Assembly (NCBI GenBank): GCA_961205875.1
Contig: OY540815.1
Coordinates: 20,397,638-20,461,637 of the forward strand
Origin: Sialis fuliginosa
Lineage: Eukaryota; Arthropoda; Insecta; Megaloptera; Sialidae
Length of the DNA stretch: 64,000 nucleotides
Direction of reading: 5' to 3'
This document shows, piece by piece, positions 1 through 11,608 of the stretch; the first letter of the stretch is position 1, and the number at the start of each line of letters is the position of its first letter. Both the position numbers and the translations under genes were made by a program. A model generated the notes under the pieces. It searched no databases. It was not told the origin of the DNA and saw nothing but the letters and a program-made list of their open reading frames with translations.

Positions 1-388
1 TATACGATTTAAAATATAAATTTAAATATACAAAAAGTTAAAAATTGTTGACCTGTGTAATAATCGATAAGTGAGCCGTAATTATTTGAATTTGTAGAAG
101 TTCATATACTTGTTATAATATTAAAATACAATTTTAGGAATAAATAAGTTAATCACTTTTATTCATATTCTATTTTTGTTATGTTTCTGAGAAAGTTACT
201 TGAAATATTTTTGTTATTACTTCACTCATATTTATAAATGTCATCGGAAATTATTAAAAGTAATTTTAATTTTATTTATCACTAAATGTAAATTTGAATG
301 GGCACATACAAATAATAAATATCTCTTAGATTTAATTGAACTGCAAATATACCAAATCTTATCAAAATTAGTGAGATAATACTCGCAA
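1..388. other. A+T-rich DNA, nothing recognised
   Basis: Low-complexity A/T-rich sequence with no repeat family shared with the rest of the window and no protein-like frame. Confidence 0.5.
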
Positions 389-719
389 TGTTCACTTTTT
401 AGACGAAAAAAGTTACCAAATTTCGAATATTTCCAAAACCCCTAATCCGGTTAGCACCAAAATCAATAGGTCTGGAGTACTCACTGAAACAAACATTTTC
501 CCCTAAAATAATTTAGATCGGTGCATTGTTAGAGTAATTATCGTGAACGAAAAAAAATTCTACATCCAGACACACAGACACACGCACACCCGCCATGCGG
601 AAATTAACTTTTCTTTACGTTTTGAAGTAAGTACAATCAGAATTTGTCATTTTCTCGGACACGATTCTTCGATGGTATTACAATACTTCCATTTCTTTCA
701 GAACATGGAAGTAAAAATA
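389..719 (+). repeat. Family C interspersed repeat, copy 1
   Basis: It matches 23517-23838 over its whole length and 12118-12263 over its second half. Shared landmarks are a block beginning GTTCACTTT, a CA-rich stretch with the motif CCGCCATGCGGAAA, and a terminal hairpin whose arms are ACTTCCAT and ATGGAAGT (about 687-714). The short open frame across it is not conserved between copies, so it is read as a non-coding repeat. The class is unknown; a conserved hairpin close to one end would suit a Helitron-like or similar non-autonomous element, but I see no clear terminus. Confidence 0.7.
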
Positions 720-2590
720 CACTTAATTAAACACAGATAGTTACATTTTCACAAATAAATATCGTATTCAAAATGCTCAATTTAAATAATATCAATAATG
801 TAAGCAACGTGCTGATAAAAAAAGGCACAGATTATTCATGAAATGCCACACTTTTGTTATCGGCTCCATTCATTCCCTGTCGGAAGAAATCATTGTAAAG
901 CAATACAATTTGAATTGAAATGTTTCAGATAAACTGTTTATCATATAAACTGACTGAATATTATCTTTTTGTCCTGTGATTTTTATTTTAATAAAAATAC
1001 ATTTTTCACACTGTTTGTCAGATTTTTTACAACATTATATTTACTCGTGTTTTCTTATCACGCATATCATTTTTAAACAAATGGCAATTACATTTACTTT
1101 AAACTATCCAGTGGGAGTCGGGACTTGCGCAATAAGTGTTCCGTACCAACAAATATGAATATTGTTGCTTTGTGCTGGCACGGCGTGGTATATGCTCAAA
1201 ATCAGTAGATATATTAAGCACCTTCCCCTGTTCTCGACGTTTTACATTGCTTTCTATTTACATATTTTCATTGATTTCAACCAAATCGTAACCGGCGTGA
1301 CATATGTCACAGAGCGCAAATTTTTAAAGTAGTTACATTTATAACTATGTAGTTTTAATTTTTTTTAATTTAAAAACGCTGGTCACGAATGGGTTAAAAT
1401 GTCACTTACAATAACATTAAATTCGACAACAATAACATTAAACACACCGCACAAAAGTTTTATAACGTACAAATCGTATCCAGGTACCTATGCATTAAAC
1501 AAAGTATAAACATTTATCCATTAACACAAGGGTTAAAAAAAAGGAAAACAAAAACAGCCCGGCAACGCACGATAGTGTTTTTTTCTTCATCACATCCTAT
1601 GAACTAACTAGTAAAATCCATAGCTAAGTATTAGAAGATAAGAGACCAACTTGTCACAAATGGTGAAGGCGCTGGGTATAGAAACAACGAAAACGTTTCA
1701 AGATTTCAAGTACCTTATACTAGTCGTACCTTAAAAAAATAGAAAACAAATAGAAGAAGCAAAATATATAAAAGGAAAGGAAGTTGGTAAAGAGTCTATA
1801 TATATATGTAGATATGTAGAAGTAAAGAGCGAAGTGTTAATGTATTCCACGAACAGGGGAAATGTTTGTAGTAACGTATGAAGAGAAGAAAGACAACTGT
1901 GTTAAGAAAATAATTACGAATACTTGAAAATTACATAAGTATGAAAATACTGTGAAAGATATTGAGGAGTTTGTAAATTAATTTGAGCCAGTAACTAAAA
2001 CCAGCGTGTGAACGCCAGAAATACGGCTATTGCGGCTACCCTGCTGGGATGTGGACAAGAATCGATTAGTAGCCACCTTTTAGAGTTCAGCCCTGAGAAG
2101 AGTTCTAATTTCCGCTGTCAAGAAGCAAATAAGACAACTTAACCACATCAGACCTACAATAATACGCATATATATATACTCGTACAATCGTGTTTTATTT
2201 TGATAATAATTATAAAAGGAAACAATTTAAATGTGCAATATTTTAAATGAACTATTGTAGCATTTGTAAACAATATTGAACATTATTTCTTGTGTTTTAT
2301 TAATACTTAATATAAACTAACGTTAAGAAAATACATTTTGTTCATTAAAGAAATAAAATGACGTATAGAAAAAAAAATTGCTCCTTAAAATGAGTGTTAG
2401 AATGGTGAGATTTGTACTAAAGGAGAAATATCATGTATTTATATAATATTTTATAAATCGTCCAGAGTTGATGTTCTAATAAAATACAAGTTAACTGTCC
2501 TTAGTTAAGTTGGTTAGTTTTCGTTAAGTTAGATTAAAAAAATTTTAAGTTATAAAATTAAAGCAAATTAAACTATACAATAATAATGAA
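720..2590. other. Unassigned non-coding stretch
   Basis: No gene or window-wide repeat was recognised. The part from about 1650 to 2160 is slightly richer in G+C than its surroundings but has no paired repeats and no open frame. A perfect 14-bp palindrome at 1297-1310 is listed separately. Confidence 0.4.
1297..1310. repeat. Perfect 14-bp palindrome
   Basis: GTGACATATGTCAC is fully self-complementary. It could be a chance palindrome or a dimeric protein site; there is no supporting context such as a promoter. Confidence 0.4.
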
Positions 2591-2844
2591 CGTAAATATT
2601 ACTGCTCAAAACAAAATTTTAATGCTCAAAACGAAAAAATGTTAATGCTAAAAAAAATTATTTTTAATGTCACACTTTATGTTTAGTATAATGCTCAAAT
2701 ACAATATATTTAATGCTCAAAGTATAAAAAAAAAATGCGCGCTTGAATAATAAATGGTTAAATTATTATGAAAATTTTTGAAAAAATATCAAAACTATCG
2801 GTGTTGGAGTGCGAAGCACCTAAGGGCAGAGCCTCTGGTTCTAG
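2590..2844 (+). mobile_element. Helitron-like 3' end (type 2)
   Basis: The right end has a small hairpin (GTGC, loop GAA, GCAC at 2809-2819), a GGGCAGAGCC block, then CTAG (2841-2844) followed by T. Helitrons end in a short hairpin then CTRR and insert between A and T. The end resembles 23017-23049, which has the same order GGA..TG.GAAGC, AGAGCC, CTAG. The left boundary is not visible; the start given covers only the motif-rich flank. Helitron membership is inferred from end structure alone. Confidence 0.4.
2601..2721 (+). repeat. Dispersed ATGCTCAAA motif array
   Basis: The nonamer ATGCTCAAA or a close variant occurs five times in 120 bp (near 2602, 2622, 2644, 2691 and 2713) separated by A/T spacers of uneven length. 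It lies directly upstream of a Helitron-like 3' end and may belong to the same element. Confidence 0.5.
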
Positions 2845-4061
2845 TATATATACATTATGCATCAATATAGTGGTGAGTTATAAAAGGTAAGTATAAGTTT
2901 ATTAAAAGTATATAAAAATACGGCTCTATCCAACAGATTTGATTATTTTTTAACCTAAAAATTCTCTCTTATTTGGGTATATCATAATATTTTTTTAAAT
3001 AAAAAGTACTCAATCTGTTCACTTTTTTTAATTTGTTAAAATGAATTTGAAACCCTAAGAATGTTCATTTTCTTTGTCAGTGAAAAACTACTTAACTACT
3101 TACTCTAAGAGTCTGTCTGAAGACAATAGAATCACTTTCACGTGGAATGTCTGTTAACACGTAGACAAAAGCTTTGTGAGACAGAAGAAGTTCACAATTG
3201 TGCGTTTGTGATGAACGATATTTAAAAAGGTTTTCGTATAAGAAATCGCAAGAAGTTGTGAATTCTTCTATATGAATCTTAATAACAAAAATATTTATTT
3301 AAATATCTTAAATGATGGTGTACATATTTTAATTAAATATTAGATAAATATTTGTATTCTTAGGGTTTTTAAAATAACCTCAAGTATTTGCCGTCTACTT
3401 TATTTTGAGTATTATTAATTTATATGTTTAAATCAATTGTGTTTTTGATATAGGTACTTTAAAGATGTATGGCAGGTACAGTCTGAGTCAAAAATAATGT
3501 AAATTAAGATGCAATTAACGATCAAAATCAAATTATGAATTATTAACTTTAAATGTTTGTAGGAAAGTCAAATTGGTTTATAAACTACTTAAACTTTATA
3601 CATTTGTTTAAAACCTTATTTCTCATTGTTAACTGTTATTTTAGAATTTTAGACAGAATATGTATATTAAAAAAAAACTAATGCAGTATATAAATTACGT
3701 AGGTATATATTTGTAAGCTTAAACATAATGTTCTTATAAAACGTCCAACATTTTATGAGTTAAACGATAAGCAAATTGAAAACTGTCACCCAGCATTTTT
3801 GTCGCATGTCTCGCGTAAGAATTTTTCTGTTATTTTGTTGTATTTTATTTATCGTCACAATGTTTTCGAGAAAAAAGACTAGAAAACACATGTACTCAAA
3901 TTGAATATGCAGTTATGATTTTTATGATGAAAATTGAAATTTGGTTTTGTTATATAAAATATTTATTTTCGTGTGAACAAAAACAAAATGAAAATGAGCA
4001 ATTTTTCAGATATTTTTTAACTTGCTTTTTATGTTCACCTGTCTTCTTAAAATAACCTTTT
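2845..4061. other. A+T-rich DNA, nothing recognised
   Basis: No repeat shared with the window, no protein-like frame and no structured element was seen. Confidence 0.45.
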
Positions 4062-4065
4062 TTAA

Positions 4066-4721
4066 GGGGGCAGACCCGGTTAGAATTTTGAAAAACCCTT
4101 TTTTTCAAAGTACAATATTTCAAAAGTATTCTCTGAAAATTTCAGACAAATGTCCTGTCTATAGACGATTCAGTGTAAGTTCCAAAATAAATTTTTTATC
4201 TACATGCAAATCGTACTCAAAATTTTAAACGCGTTTTTCTCGAAACCATGTTTACACTGTAACATGAGAACGGCTTTGCCGATCGGTTTGAAATTTTTCT
4301 CACTTATTATATACATAATTGTCCTCCGGATGAACAAAGAATTTTTTTTTGATGATTATTATTTTTTTATAGCCGAAAATGCGAGTGAAATTTTAGTCGA
4401 ATAAAGAACTTTGACTTTCAATATCCGCCATTTTGTGAAAATTTAAAAATTTTCAATTCCTTTCGTTCATCCGGAGCATTATGTCATTAGCTAATGAATG
4501 TTATTTTTTATTTCAGATGATCTAGTGACGAGCAGCAGTGATCACGGCAAAACACTTTTTTGAACCCCTCTCAAATTTGCTGTATCCCACTTATTTTTTA
4601 ATATTGTGCCATAAAAAAATTACAATGTTTTCTGTAAATACATATCTTTCATGTGGAAAAACATTTGTTATTAATTATTTTAATGCGTGGCCAAAAAAAT
4701 CCTAAAAAAGAGTCTGCCCCC
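4066..4721. mobile_element. TTAA-flanked non-autonomous DNA transposon
   Basis: The termini are an inverted GGGGGCAGAC / GTCTGCCCCC pair, directly flanked on both sides by TTAA (4062-4065 and 4722-4725). A TTAA duplication is the hallmark of piggyBac-type integration, although the G-rich terminus is not the usual CCC start. The 656-bp interior has no transposase. A diverged relative in the other orientation lies at about 39560-39930 and shares the blocks AAAATGGCGGATAT, CCGATCGGTT and TTTCGAGAAAAACGCGTTT in the same order. Two small open frames inside are not conserved in that relative. Confidence 0.65.
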
Positions 4722-4725
4722 TTAA

Positions 4726-5190
4726 ATCAAGCTATTCAAATAAACTACCACTATTGTTAGAAATTCAGAGATTTATTTGCCATTTATTTTTATAATACCT
4801 GCCAAAACTTAAAAGTATTAAAACTTCTGAAACTTAAATCAAACGAGTTTTCTGGGATGACTATTTTTAAAACATCAATGTACATTTTTGCTTTCATGTT
4901 CCGGTCACGTTGTGACCGTTGCTAGTCAGCTATTTTCTTCTAACACGTTTAAGATAGGAACGTGGCAAGGACAATGTGAACGTCAAGATGTATATATATG
5001 TCGAATGGTCATCAGTAATAATCTCGGCCTATAAATAGCATTTTATAATACGCGATATATGTATGTCCACAGTCTACACGCTATTTTAATGTCAGTAATT
5101 CAATTTGTCATAGGGAAGATACGCAATTAAATGGAAATTTGAGATTTACGTATTTTTTTATAAAAACTACAAACATTATAAATAAATTAA
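4726..5190. other. A+T-rich DNA, nothing recognised
   Basis: No repeat or coding signal was seen. Confidence 0.4.
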
Positions 5191-5310
5191 TAAGGTACTG
5201 GCACCAGTCTTGAACAATATCCCAGTATTGAACATTTTTTAATTAAATGTACTGAATTAGAAATATTTGTTTATATTTGATTAATGTCATTACTGAATAT
5301 TAATCTATAT
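5191..5310 (+). mobile_element. MITE-A, left-end fragment
   Basis: It starts TAAGGTACTGGCACCAGTC, the left terminus of the MITE-A family, and follows the consensus for about 120 bp to the TTAATCTATAT block, then loses similarity. The right half is absent. Confidence 0.75.
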
Positions 5311-5649
5311 GTTACGCCGAATCCGTGAAATAGCCTTTTTCATGAATTAAACAAATTATCTTCCGATTGTATGGAATTTTTAAACTGTCAACATGACAGT
5401 TGAAATTATAATTTTGATATGGATGTCCAATTTTATAACGTGAAAATTTCTTTAAATATTATTTCATACTTTTTTGTGCTTTATTTTTAAAGTCGGTTCA
5501 ACTTTTTTTTTTAAAGTTAATTTTTTTCATATATTTTTAATTTTTTGGAAATTTCAATCAAAATCTAAATTTATGCAAATGTCTAAATGACATTTAATAT
5601 ATCCAAGCAATATCAATTAAGAAAAACAAAACACACATATAAACTATTC
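5311..5649. other. A+T-rich DNA, nothing recognised
   Basis: Homopolymer-rich A/T sequence without shared repeats. Confidence 0.4.
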
Positions 5650-5812
5650 ACCTTATTTGTTAAATTTTCAATTTAAATTTCTTAATAATAGCCGAAGGAG
5701 CATACGAAGGTCTTCGGGCATTAGATAGTCTTAAAGATAATGGTGTAAGCTATATTTAAAAAAAAAACTGGAGTCTCCTCGATCGCCCCAAGCTGACATA
5801 TTAACTATTCAA
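5650..5812 (+). mobile_element. hAT-type element, internal fragment
   Basis: It matches one internal repeat unit of the hAT-type element at 25306-26947: a TTATTTGTT start, GAAGGAG, GGGCATT, AAGCTATATTTAAAAAAA, and a cgCCCCAAGCTGA block. It is more diverged than the units at 25.6-25.9 kb. No terminus is present; it abuts a family B fragment. Confidence 0.6.
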
Positions 5813-6012
5813 CTATATACGAAAAAATAATCAGGTATGTCTTAAAAAAAATGTCTAACTAATATTTTTTAGTAATATTGTATAAAAATTAAATGGTTAA
5901 CCAATTACAGGCAGTTTATCTGAACACTATCGGTTTTTATTTAAATTGTTCAATAATTAACTACCTTTGGTGAATTTAGCACGAGGAAGCACTGTGCATT
6001 TACTTGGCAGAT
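5813..6012 (+). repeat. Family B repeat, 3' part
   Basis: It matches the 3' halves of the copies at 32112-32768 and 54125-54778, from TATACGAAAAAATAA to the shared end GCATTTACTTGGCAGATGTT. The first half of family B is missing. Confidence 0.7.
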
Positions 6013-7429
6013 GTTATTCTTATTGTTACAAACAATTTAAAAAATTAAATATTCATAGGATGTAAATAATAACTTTAGCATAAAAATAGTAATATTAAAA
6101 CACGCCGAAATGTTTAAAGCAGACAAAAAGTTTAGCTTTCGGTACATGACAATGTCTAACGAGTGGTATTTAACGAATTTGTAAAAATGTATGTTCAGGT
6201 TTTTTTGTGTAAGAGCTACTTTACTGGCTCGGCTATTTAGAATTTTATTTAACTTATTCATGAAACATGAAGCGAGAGAGAGAAGGTATGAGGTATGAGG
6301 TTGGCCGAATAAAAGATGTTTTATTAGTGAGTCCAAAGCTACCTTGTCATGTTGGTATCAAAGCTATATTTATATCATGCCTGTCTTTGTACGTTTTTGT
6401 TTGTCCCTGTTATCTTTGAAGTTTTTTTATGCCAGTGTATTTTTTACATTTCTCCAATTGTTTTCGTTTGAGTAAATGCTCTGAATACATTTGTTTTAAT
6501 ATGCTTTATATCGATGCTTCGTTCCGATAAAAAGTTTGATTAAAATTATTCTTTTTTATAGGACGAATGTTTTTTTTACACTGATTATATTTTTTATGTT
6601 TTGTATATATTATACTTTGCATATATAGTGTTATGATTATGTAAAACATAAAACAATTTATTTTTTTTCGTGTTCTATATTTTAAAAAAAATGTACAATG
6701 CGTTCTTAAAAAAACAATAAAATGGATTAGTATTTTCAATTTGAATACACTTCTATTACAGATTAATAGATTAAATCACATTAAGATTTTTTTTTTAATA
6801 TTATCTTCAGCCAAAGTCATATATATACGAGATAATTAATTACAAACAAAATTTAAACAAGTGTAGTTTTAATAATGATGTATTATACATCTGAATAATG
6901 AAAATATTTACATTCCAAAGTATAGAACAACTACATATAGTAATAGTCTTTTATGTAAAGGAGCATACTTCTATAATTTATTGCGTTTGCATATTCGCAA
7001 TATCAATAAGGTATCGACATCCCAAAAACAACTCAAATTTAATAAAGAAATTTCCATATAATCTAAATTTATATTAGCTATTGTAAATGTATAATCCTTC
7101 TTTGTTCTTACGCTGTTTATCCTTTTTGCAAGGTTTGATAAAATAAAGAAAACATTTTATTCTATTTTATAAACTACAACCGAATCAAAATTTAAGGAAG
7201 AGACAGACGTTCCAAAACAATTTTTCTTTCTTTCTTACAACGAATTTAATTATTTAAAATATATATTTTTACGTAAATTTCATTTAAATGTTTACTATTT
7301 ATGTAAATCAACAAACAGAACAAAGTTTTTTAAAAGAACTGAAATGTTCGACTCATTAGCAAACTCCCATTCCATCTTGTATATAATCATTATATTAAAA
7401 TCTTTACAAATTTCACCAAAATAGTCATG
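6013..7429. other. A+T-rich DNA, nothing recognised
   Basis: Two reverse-strand open frames of 77-99 codons occur here, but their translations are lysine-, asparagine- and phenylalanine-rich as expected from random A/T DNA. A short GA-rich patch at about 6271-6300 is the only other structure. Confidence 0.45.
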
Positions 7430-7441
7430 GGGGGGGGGGGA
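7430..7441. repeat. Poly-G tract
   Basis: A run of about 12 G immediately upstream of the short inverted repeat; its length is likely to be unstable. Confidence 0.8.
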
Positions 7442-7449
7442 ATTTAAGG

Positions 7450-7705
7450 AAGTGAGAAAGAAGTAACCAGAAAGAGATAGAAACTAGTGTTCTGGCAGAA
7501 ACGCTCAACATGAAGTGAACATAAAAGTTCTTTGGTTAGCCTGGTCACTAGTTTCTATCTCTTTCTGGTTACTTCTTTCTCACTTACACGCTTAAAAAAT
7601 GACATTCTCTAAATTTCTGGTACATTTCACCAGAAATTCCATGAATCAACCAATCAAAGCTCGTTGTTCCAATTCATGCTTTTACCACCATTATTCATTA
7701 AGATA
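7450..7705 (+). repeat. Family F inverted-repeat element, copy 1
   Basis: Two perfect 40-bp arms (7450-7489 and 7546-7585) enclose a 56-bp loop, followed by a segment that also occurs at 28105-28222. The shared segment contains a second small hairpin (TTTCTGG and CCAGAAA) and the block CAACCAATCAAA. The copy at 28 kb has only one arm, so the inverted arm here may have arisen by local fold-back duplication. Confidence 0.65.
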
Positions 7706-8520
7706 TATAATGGTTTTGAACCTGCTTAAATCTTTGCTCACGTCTTGCAACTGCTTAAACGTAGCTTTAATTAACAAGAATAATATTTGATGTTAATAAC
7801 ATAATATATATAAATAAGTGTGACACTTCCTTAATTAATATCTCATGTATCATACATGTTAATTAATTATTATTAATTGGATTCTGACAGCTTCGTTCAG
7901 GATTCCTTAATAGTCAAGTAGTCGATTGATGTGTTAAATTTCAATAAAGTTAATTAATAATATTAATTAAATCATTAGGTAATGTTAGATCAACGATTTA
8001 ATATTGCAAGCGTAAAAACCTAATTAGAGTAATTACATATTAAAATTTTGAATAAATTTAAACAATGATGAATTTTTCATTTGAATTCCAACGTTGATAT
8101 TGTTTCTAAGAATTTTATGTACGCACCAGAATCAGTGGAGGAACAATTTTTAGTATACAATTTTCCCGTTCAGCTGTTTTGAGAGGGACTTGTGACTGCA
8201 CAAGCCTTCATGTAGGTATATATATACAGACTGGACCAAATTAAGTGTTACAAGCTGTTTTCTTGAAAACCACTAGAGATTGTTGTTTTTTTAATTAAAT
8301 GGGGTGGTCTTTTTAATGGGTACAAAATTGTGTATGAAACGTTAGTGGGGGTCGAAGGGGAGAGGTAATTTTTTAATTGGAATGTGGTGCAATTTTTATT
8401 ATTGTTTTTTTTTATTCTGCATTATTCAAGAGCTATGCAAATGTTATCATATGTTCAAAACGATATTTGCAAACACATAAATCCCTGTTTAGAATTCCGT
8501 CACAATTTTGAACATTTTAT
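7706..8520. other. Unassigned A+T-rich stretch
   Basis: TTAATTAA-rich low-complexity DNA at 7800-7990, then a sequence starting TACAGACTGGACCAAATTA (about 8226) that recalls mariner-type MITE termini but has no recognisable partner end. Confidence 0.3.
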
Positions 8521-9020
8521 ACAGGATGATCACTCTTTCTCAGTTTTCCAGGATAATTTTTACATTTTTCCTTGTTTTAAGCATAGTTTACATGATATTG
8601 AAGAAAAACGAAAAATTCTTAAAACTTTTAGGGTGGTTTTTACACTGAAAAATTATTTATAGATAATGAGATTTGGTTATAATCAACAGTAAGTATATAG
8701 TAACTAATGGGCACTAATGGCAAACATGATATTTAGTTACTGTTTATAATTATTATATAATAACATTAATTAAATTTGTTAGTAATTACACACCAACTGA
8801 ATACATTTATTTTTTTAATAATATTGCACGTTTTCCTTTAAATTTTATATAATAAAAAATTATTTAAATATTTGCAAGAAATTTCTTAACGTCTGTGGAT
8901 TGAGTGAGGTTTTTACATTGTCACAATAATTTCCCTAACTTCCAACCAAATTCCCTGACATTTCCTTGTCCAGTGGAACTCAGTAACTTTTCTCGGTTTT
9001 CCAGAAAATGACCACTCTGT
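8521..9020. mobile_element. Degenerate inverted-terminus element
   Basis: The left end (ACAGGATGATCACT.. then ..TTTTCCAGGA) and the reverse complement of the right end (ACAGAGTGGTCATT.. then ..GGAAAACCGAGAAA) are imperfect inverted repeats about 500 bp apart, each next to a TA. This suits an old Tc1/mariner-type MITE. The interior has no transposase. The ends are diverged and offset by one base, so the call is tentative. Confidence 0.35.
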
Positions 9021-9083
9021 TATAATACCTACCTAAATGCCTAAACTATCGATCATAATGACATTATTTAACATAATACAACG

Positions 9084-9284
9084 TTGTGTCATATACATTT
9101 AAATGTTGACAAAACATATTTCTTACAACACAACCCTAAACTAAACGACATTGCCCTAAGTTTAGAAACTACAGCTAAAAACTGTGCTGACGTAAATTTA
9201 ACTCCTACAGTTTCTCCCCCCTCCCAACAATTTAGTGACCCCTTGCTGCGTAGACTCACACATCATCACGTTAACATAGTTTGA
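9084..9284 (+). other. Unrecognised 66-codon open frame, protein-like
   Basis: The frame opens at a TTG and has no ATG start. Its translation is more balanced than most frames in the window, with LETTAKNCADVNLTP followed by a proline/serine run and LLRRLTHHH. I recognise no domain. It could be an eroded exon or a transposon remnant. No splice signals or neighbouring frames support a gene. Confidence 0.2.
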
Positions 9285-9501
9285 TATTGCGTCATAATTA
9301 TTATGGCTGTATATATAATTTATTTATATATGGACGCATAATAACAATAAATTTTATTCGGTATATAATATGTATATTAAGTACAATGCATACATAAATA
9401 CAATATACATGATAATTTGTTGACCCGTATTTAAACCGATCCACATCAAAAAGTGAGTGGACCAATAAAAATATTCTATTTTAGTGTCGAGCTGGGTAAA
9501 T

Positions 9502-9872
9502 ATGAAACACCAAAAAAATTGGGTAAAAGTGAAACAAGCTTGCAACTAAAAAACTAATTTGTTTATAGGAGAATTATTAAAACTGACATCATCATTAAAG
9601 GTTTGTTAAAGCAACCTGAAAATATGAATCGCCTAATAAGTGATGTGTCACTCCTACAGATTTCCCTGTTAGTCGATGTCAAAACGTGTGAATTAAATTT
9701 TAATTCTTTGCACATTCAGATATTAATTAAAGTTACAATTTCACATTGATATGCCACAAAGAAGATAAATCAAAGTTGCCTTTGTAGCTTTTCTTTTAAT
9801 TTTTCGAGAAATATTTTCCATTAGAGGCCTGTTTCACTTTTTCCCAAATTAGAGGTTAAAATTGAAACACAC
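9502..9872. repeat. Imperfect inverted repeat, about 40-bp arms
   Basis: The arm at 9502-9538 (containing GGGTAAAAGTGAAACA) is the near inverse of 9829-9872 (containing TGTTTCACTTTTTCCC). The 290-bp interior is A/T-rich and non-coding. It could be a small MITE, but no target duplication is evident. Confidence 0.4.
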
Positions 9873-10003
9873 TTTTTTCATTTTTAAAGTCCGTGTTGTA
9901 TCGTACAGTTCAAATGACGTAAGTATTTTAAATGGTTAGTTATAAGCGCATCTAGTAGAAAAAATTATTGAATGAATTTGTATCGTTAACTGTCGCGCTT
10001 TTG

Positions 10004-10267
10004 CTATGGTCCCGACCGCAACATGTAAATTAATATACAAATATTCCCGTTTTTTACGCTCCTAGATCCCGTTTGTAACGCGTAAAAGTTTATTAACTCC
10101 TTTTGACAAAATTCTTCAATACAAGCACGTGTTAACCATTCCAAACTCTCTGCAATTATTATTCTAAAATCTAAACCAGATTTGTAACAAATCCTGTGAG
10201 TAGCAAAACTGTATCTTAAAATAACCTGTTTTAGCCTCCACAGCCTGGAACATTGTTTAATTCTCAA
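10004..10267 (-). other. Unrecognised 87-codon open frame, protein-like
   Basis: The reverse-strand frame opens at TTG. The stretch AESLEWLTRACIEEFCQKEL has an amphipathic, protein-like composition unusual for this window. The next frame over is also open and protein-like for about 30 codons, which is typical of a decayed coding exon. No domain was recognised, and no start codon or paired splice sites were identified. Confidence 0.2.
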
Positions 10268-10788
10268 TAAATAGGTAATCAGTATTTAAATAACATTCTG
10301 TTTAATACTTAACTGTATATAAATCACAAAATTAACACTCCCAGTTTTATTTATTCATGTTAAAAAACTCCACAAAAATATCGATTTTGTACAAAAGCTG
10401 TCAAAGTATATACCAAGAGAGTGTTTAAAAATGCAGTTCAATTTCCGAGTTTCCGCTTCTTGAACTCTTCTTTTAAATATTCATCAAAACATCAATCATA
10501 AATGTTAAATACAATACAGCTTTGACTTTAATTTGACATAATATTAACATGTACTACCAGATTTTCGGAAAGGCACATACCGTTTTACTATACAACCAAT
10601 ATAATACAATGTACAACATATTTTATTCTGGTAGATATAATTTTTATAAATTCACGTTATGCTACCCAATTATCTTGTATTATATTCATGCTGCTTATTA
10701 ACGAAATCTAAAGAACAAAAACTGTGTATTCTCACTGCACAGTAGAACCATAAATAGACATTTGAGACCCAAAGTACGCAAAAAAATA
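10268..10788. other. A+T-rich DNA, nothing recognised
   Basis: No shared repeat or coding signal was seen. Confidence 0.4.
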
Positions 10789-11308
10789 TAAGATACTGGC
10801 ACTAGTCTTTGATATGACCCTAATAATGGCTAGAAATATGTATTGATATTTGATTACTACCATTTCTGAATATTATTATATACATTTAACTGTCTTACAG
10901 CGTGATTTGATGACTATCGGCCAATAGGTGCAAAATGGTGGACATTTAAAATAATTATTAATATTATTTTTTTATTAATTATTATATTATCATAGCAACT
11001 GCTTTACATTGTTTCAAATTTGACGATTCTTTCTTTTATATATTTTGTGTCGTAATCATTAGCAAGTGTCCATCACTGCATGCTCATTACTGGTTTTACT
11101 TTATCCATTAATGGAGAAAAAACATAAACAAAATAAAAGGTTTTAATTTAAAAAACAAACTATATTTGCAGACTTTGGTAATTACATTGATTAAATAAAG
11201 AGTTACTTGTTTTGTTAGTAAACATGAGTTCCCAAAAAAGAAGCCCGTCAATCACAAAAATAGTAAACCTTGCTCATATAGCGGCCATAACTGGTGCCAG
11301 TACCTTAT
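10789..11308 (+). mobile_element. MITE-A, full-length copy
   Basis: A 520-bp element with inverted termini: left TAAGATACTGGCACTAGTC, right ..GCCATAACTGGTGCCAGTACCTTA. Both ends abut TA, compatible with a TA target duplication of Tc1/mariner type. The interior is non-coding but well conserved among copies, including GTTTCAAATTTGACGATTCT and a TATAGCGGCC block just inside the right end. The left terminus has a few changes relative to the consensus TAAGGTACTGGCACCAGT. Confidence 0.85.
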
Positions 11309-11608
11309 AGGGTAAGTTCGGGTGAGACTCACCACATTTTTTGTATGCTAGTTTTAACAAAACATTTACATACCTATAATATTATAATTAATAATAACAT
11401 ACAATTTTTTCTAAATTAAAGTTGTTTTTTTTTCTGAGATATACCTAACGGCCAACAAAAAACACATAATTAATGATACCGATACTTAATATTTTAAAAC
11501 ACAGCTCAGAATTTAAAATAAACAATGGTTTTCGATTCCTGAATAAATGTTTTCATAAAAAATAAATACCATACTTGAGATATTCAAGAATATAATGTTT
11601 AATTCATC

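Noticed and set aside
543-740. Conserved frame across family C copies
   Set aside because: Frames in the three copies start and stop at different places and differ in phase; the DNA rather than a protein is what is shared.
1650-2160. Possible LTR-element fossil
   Set aside because: Composition and a few motifs are suggestive, but no paired terminal repeats and no coding remnant were seen, so the family cannot be named.
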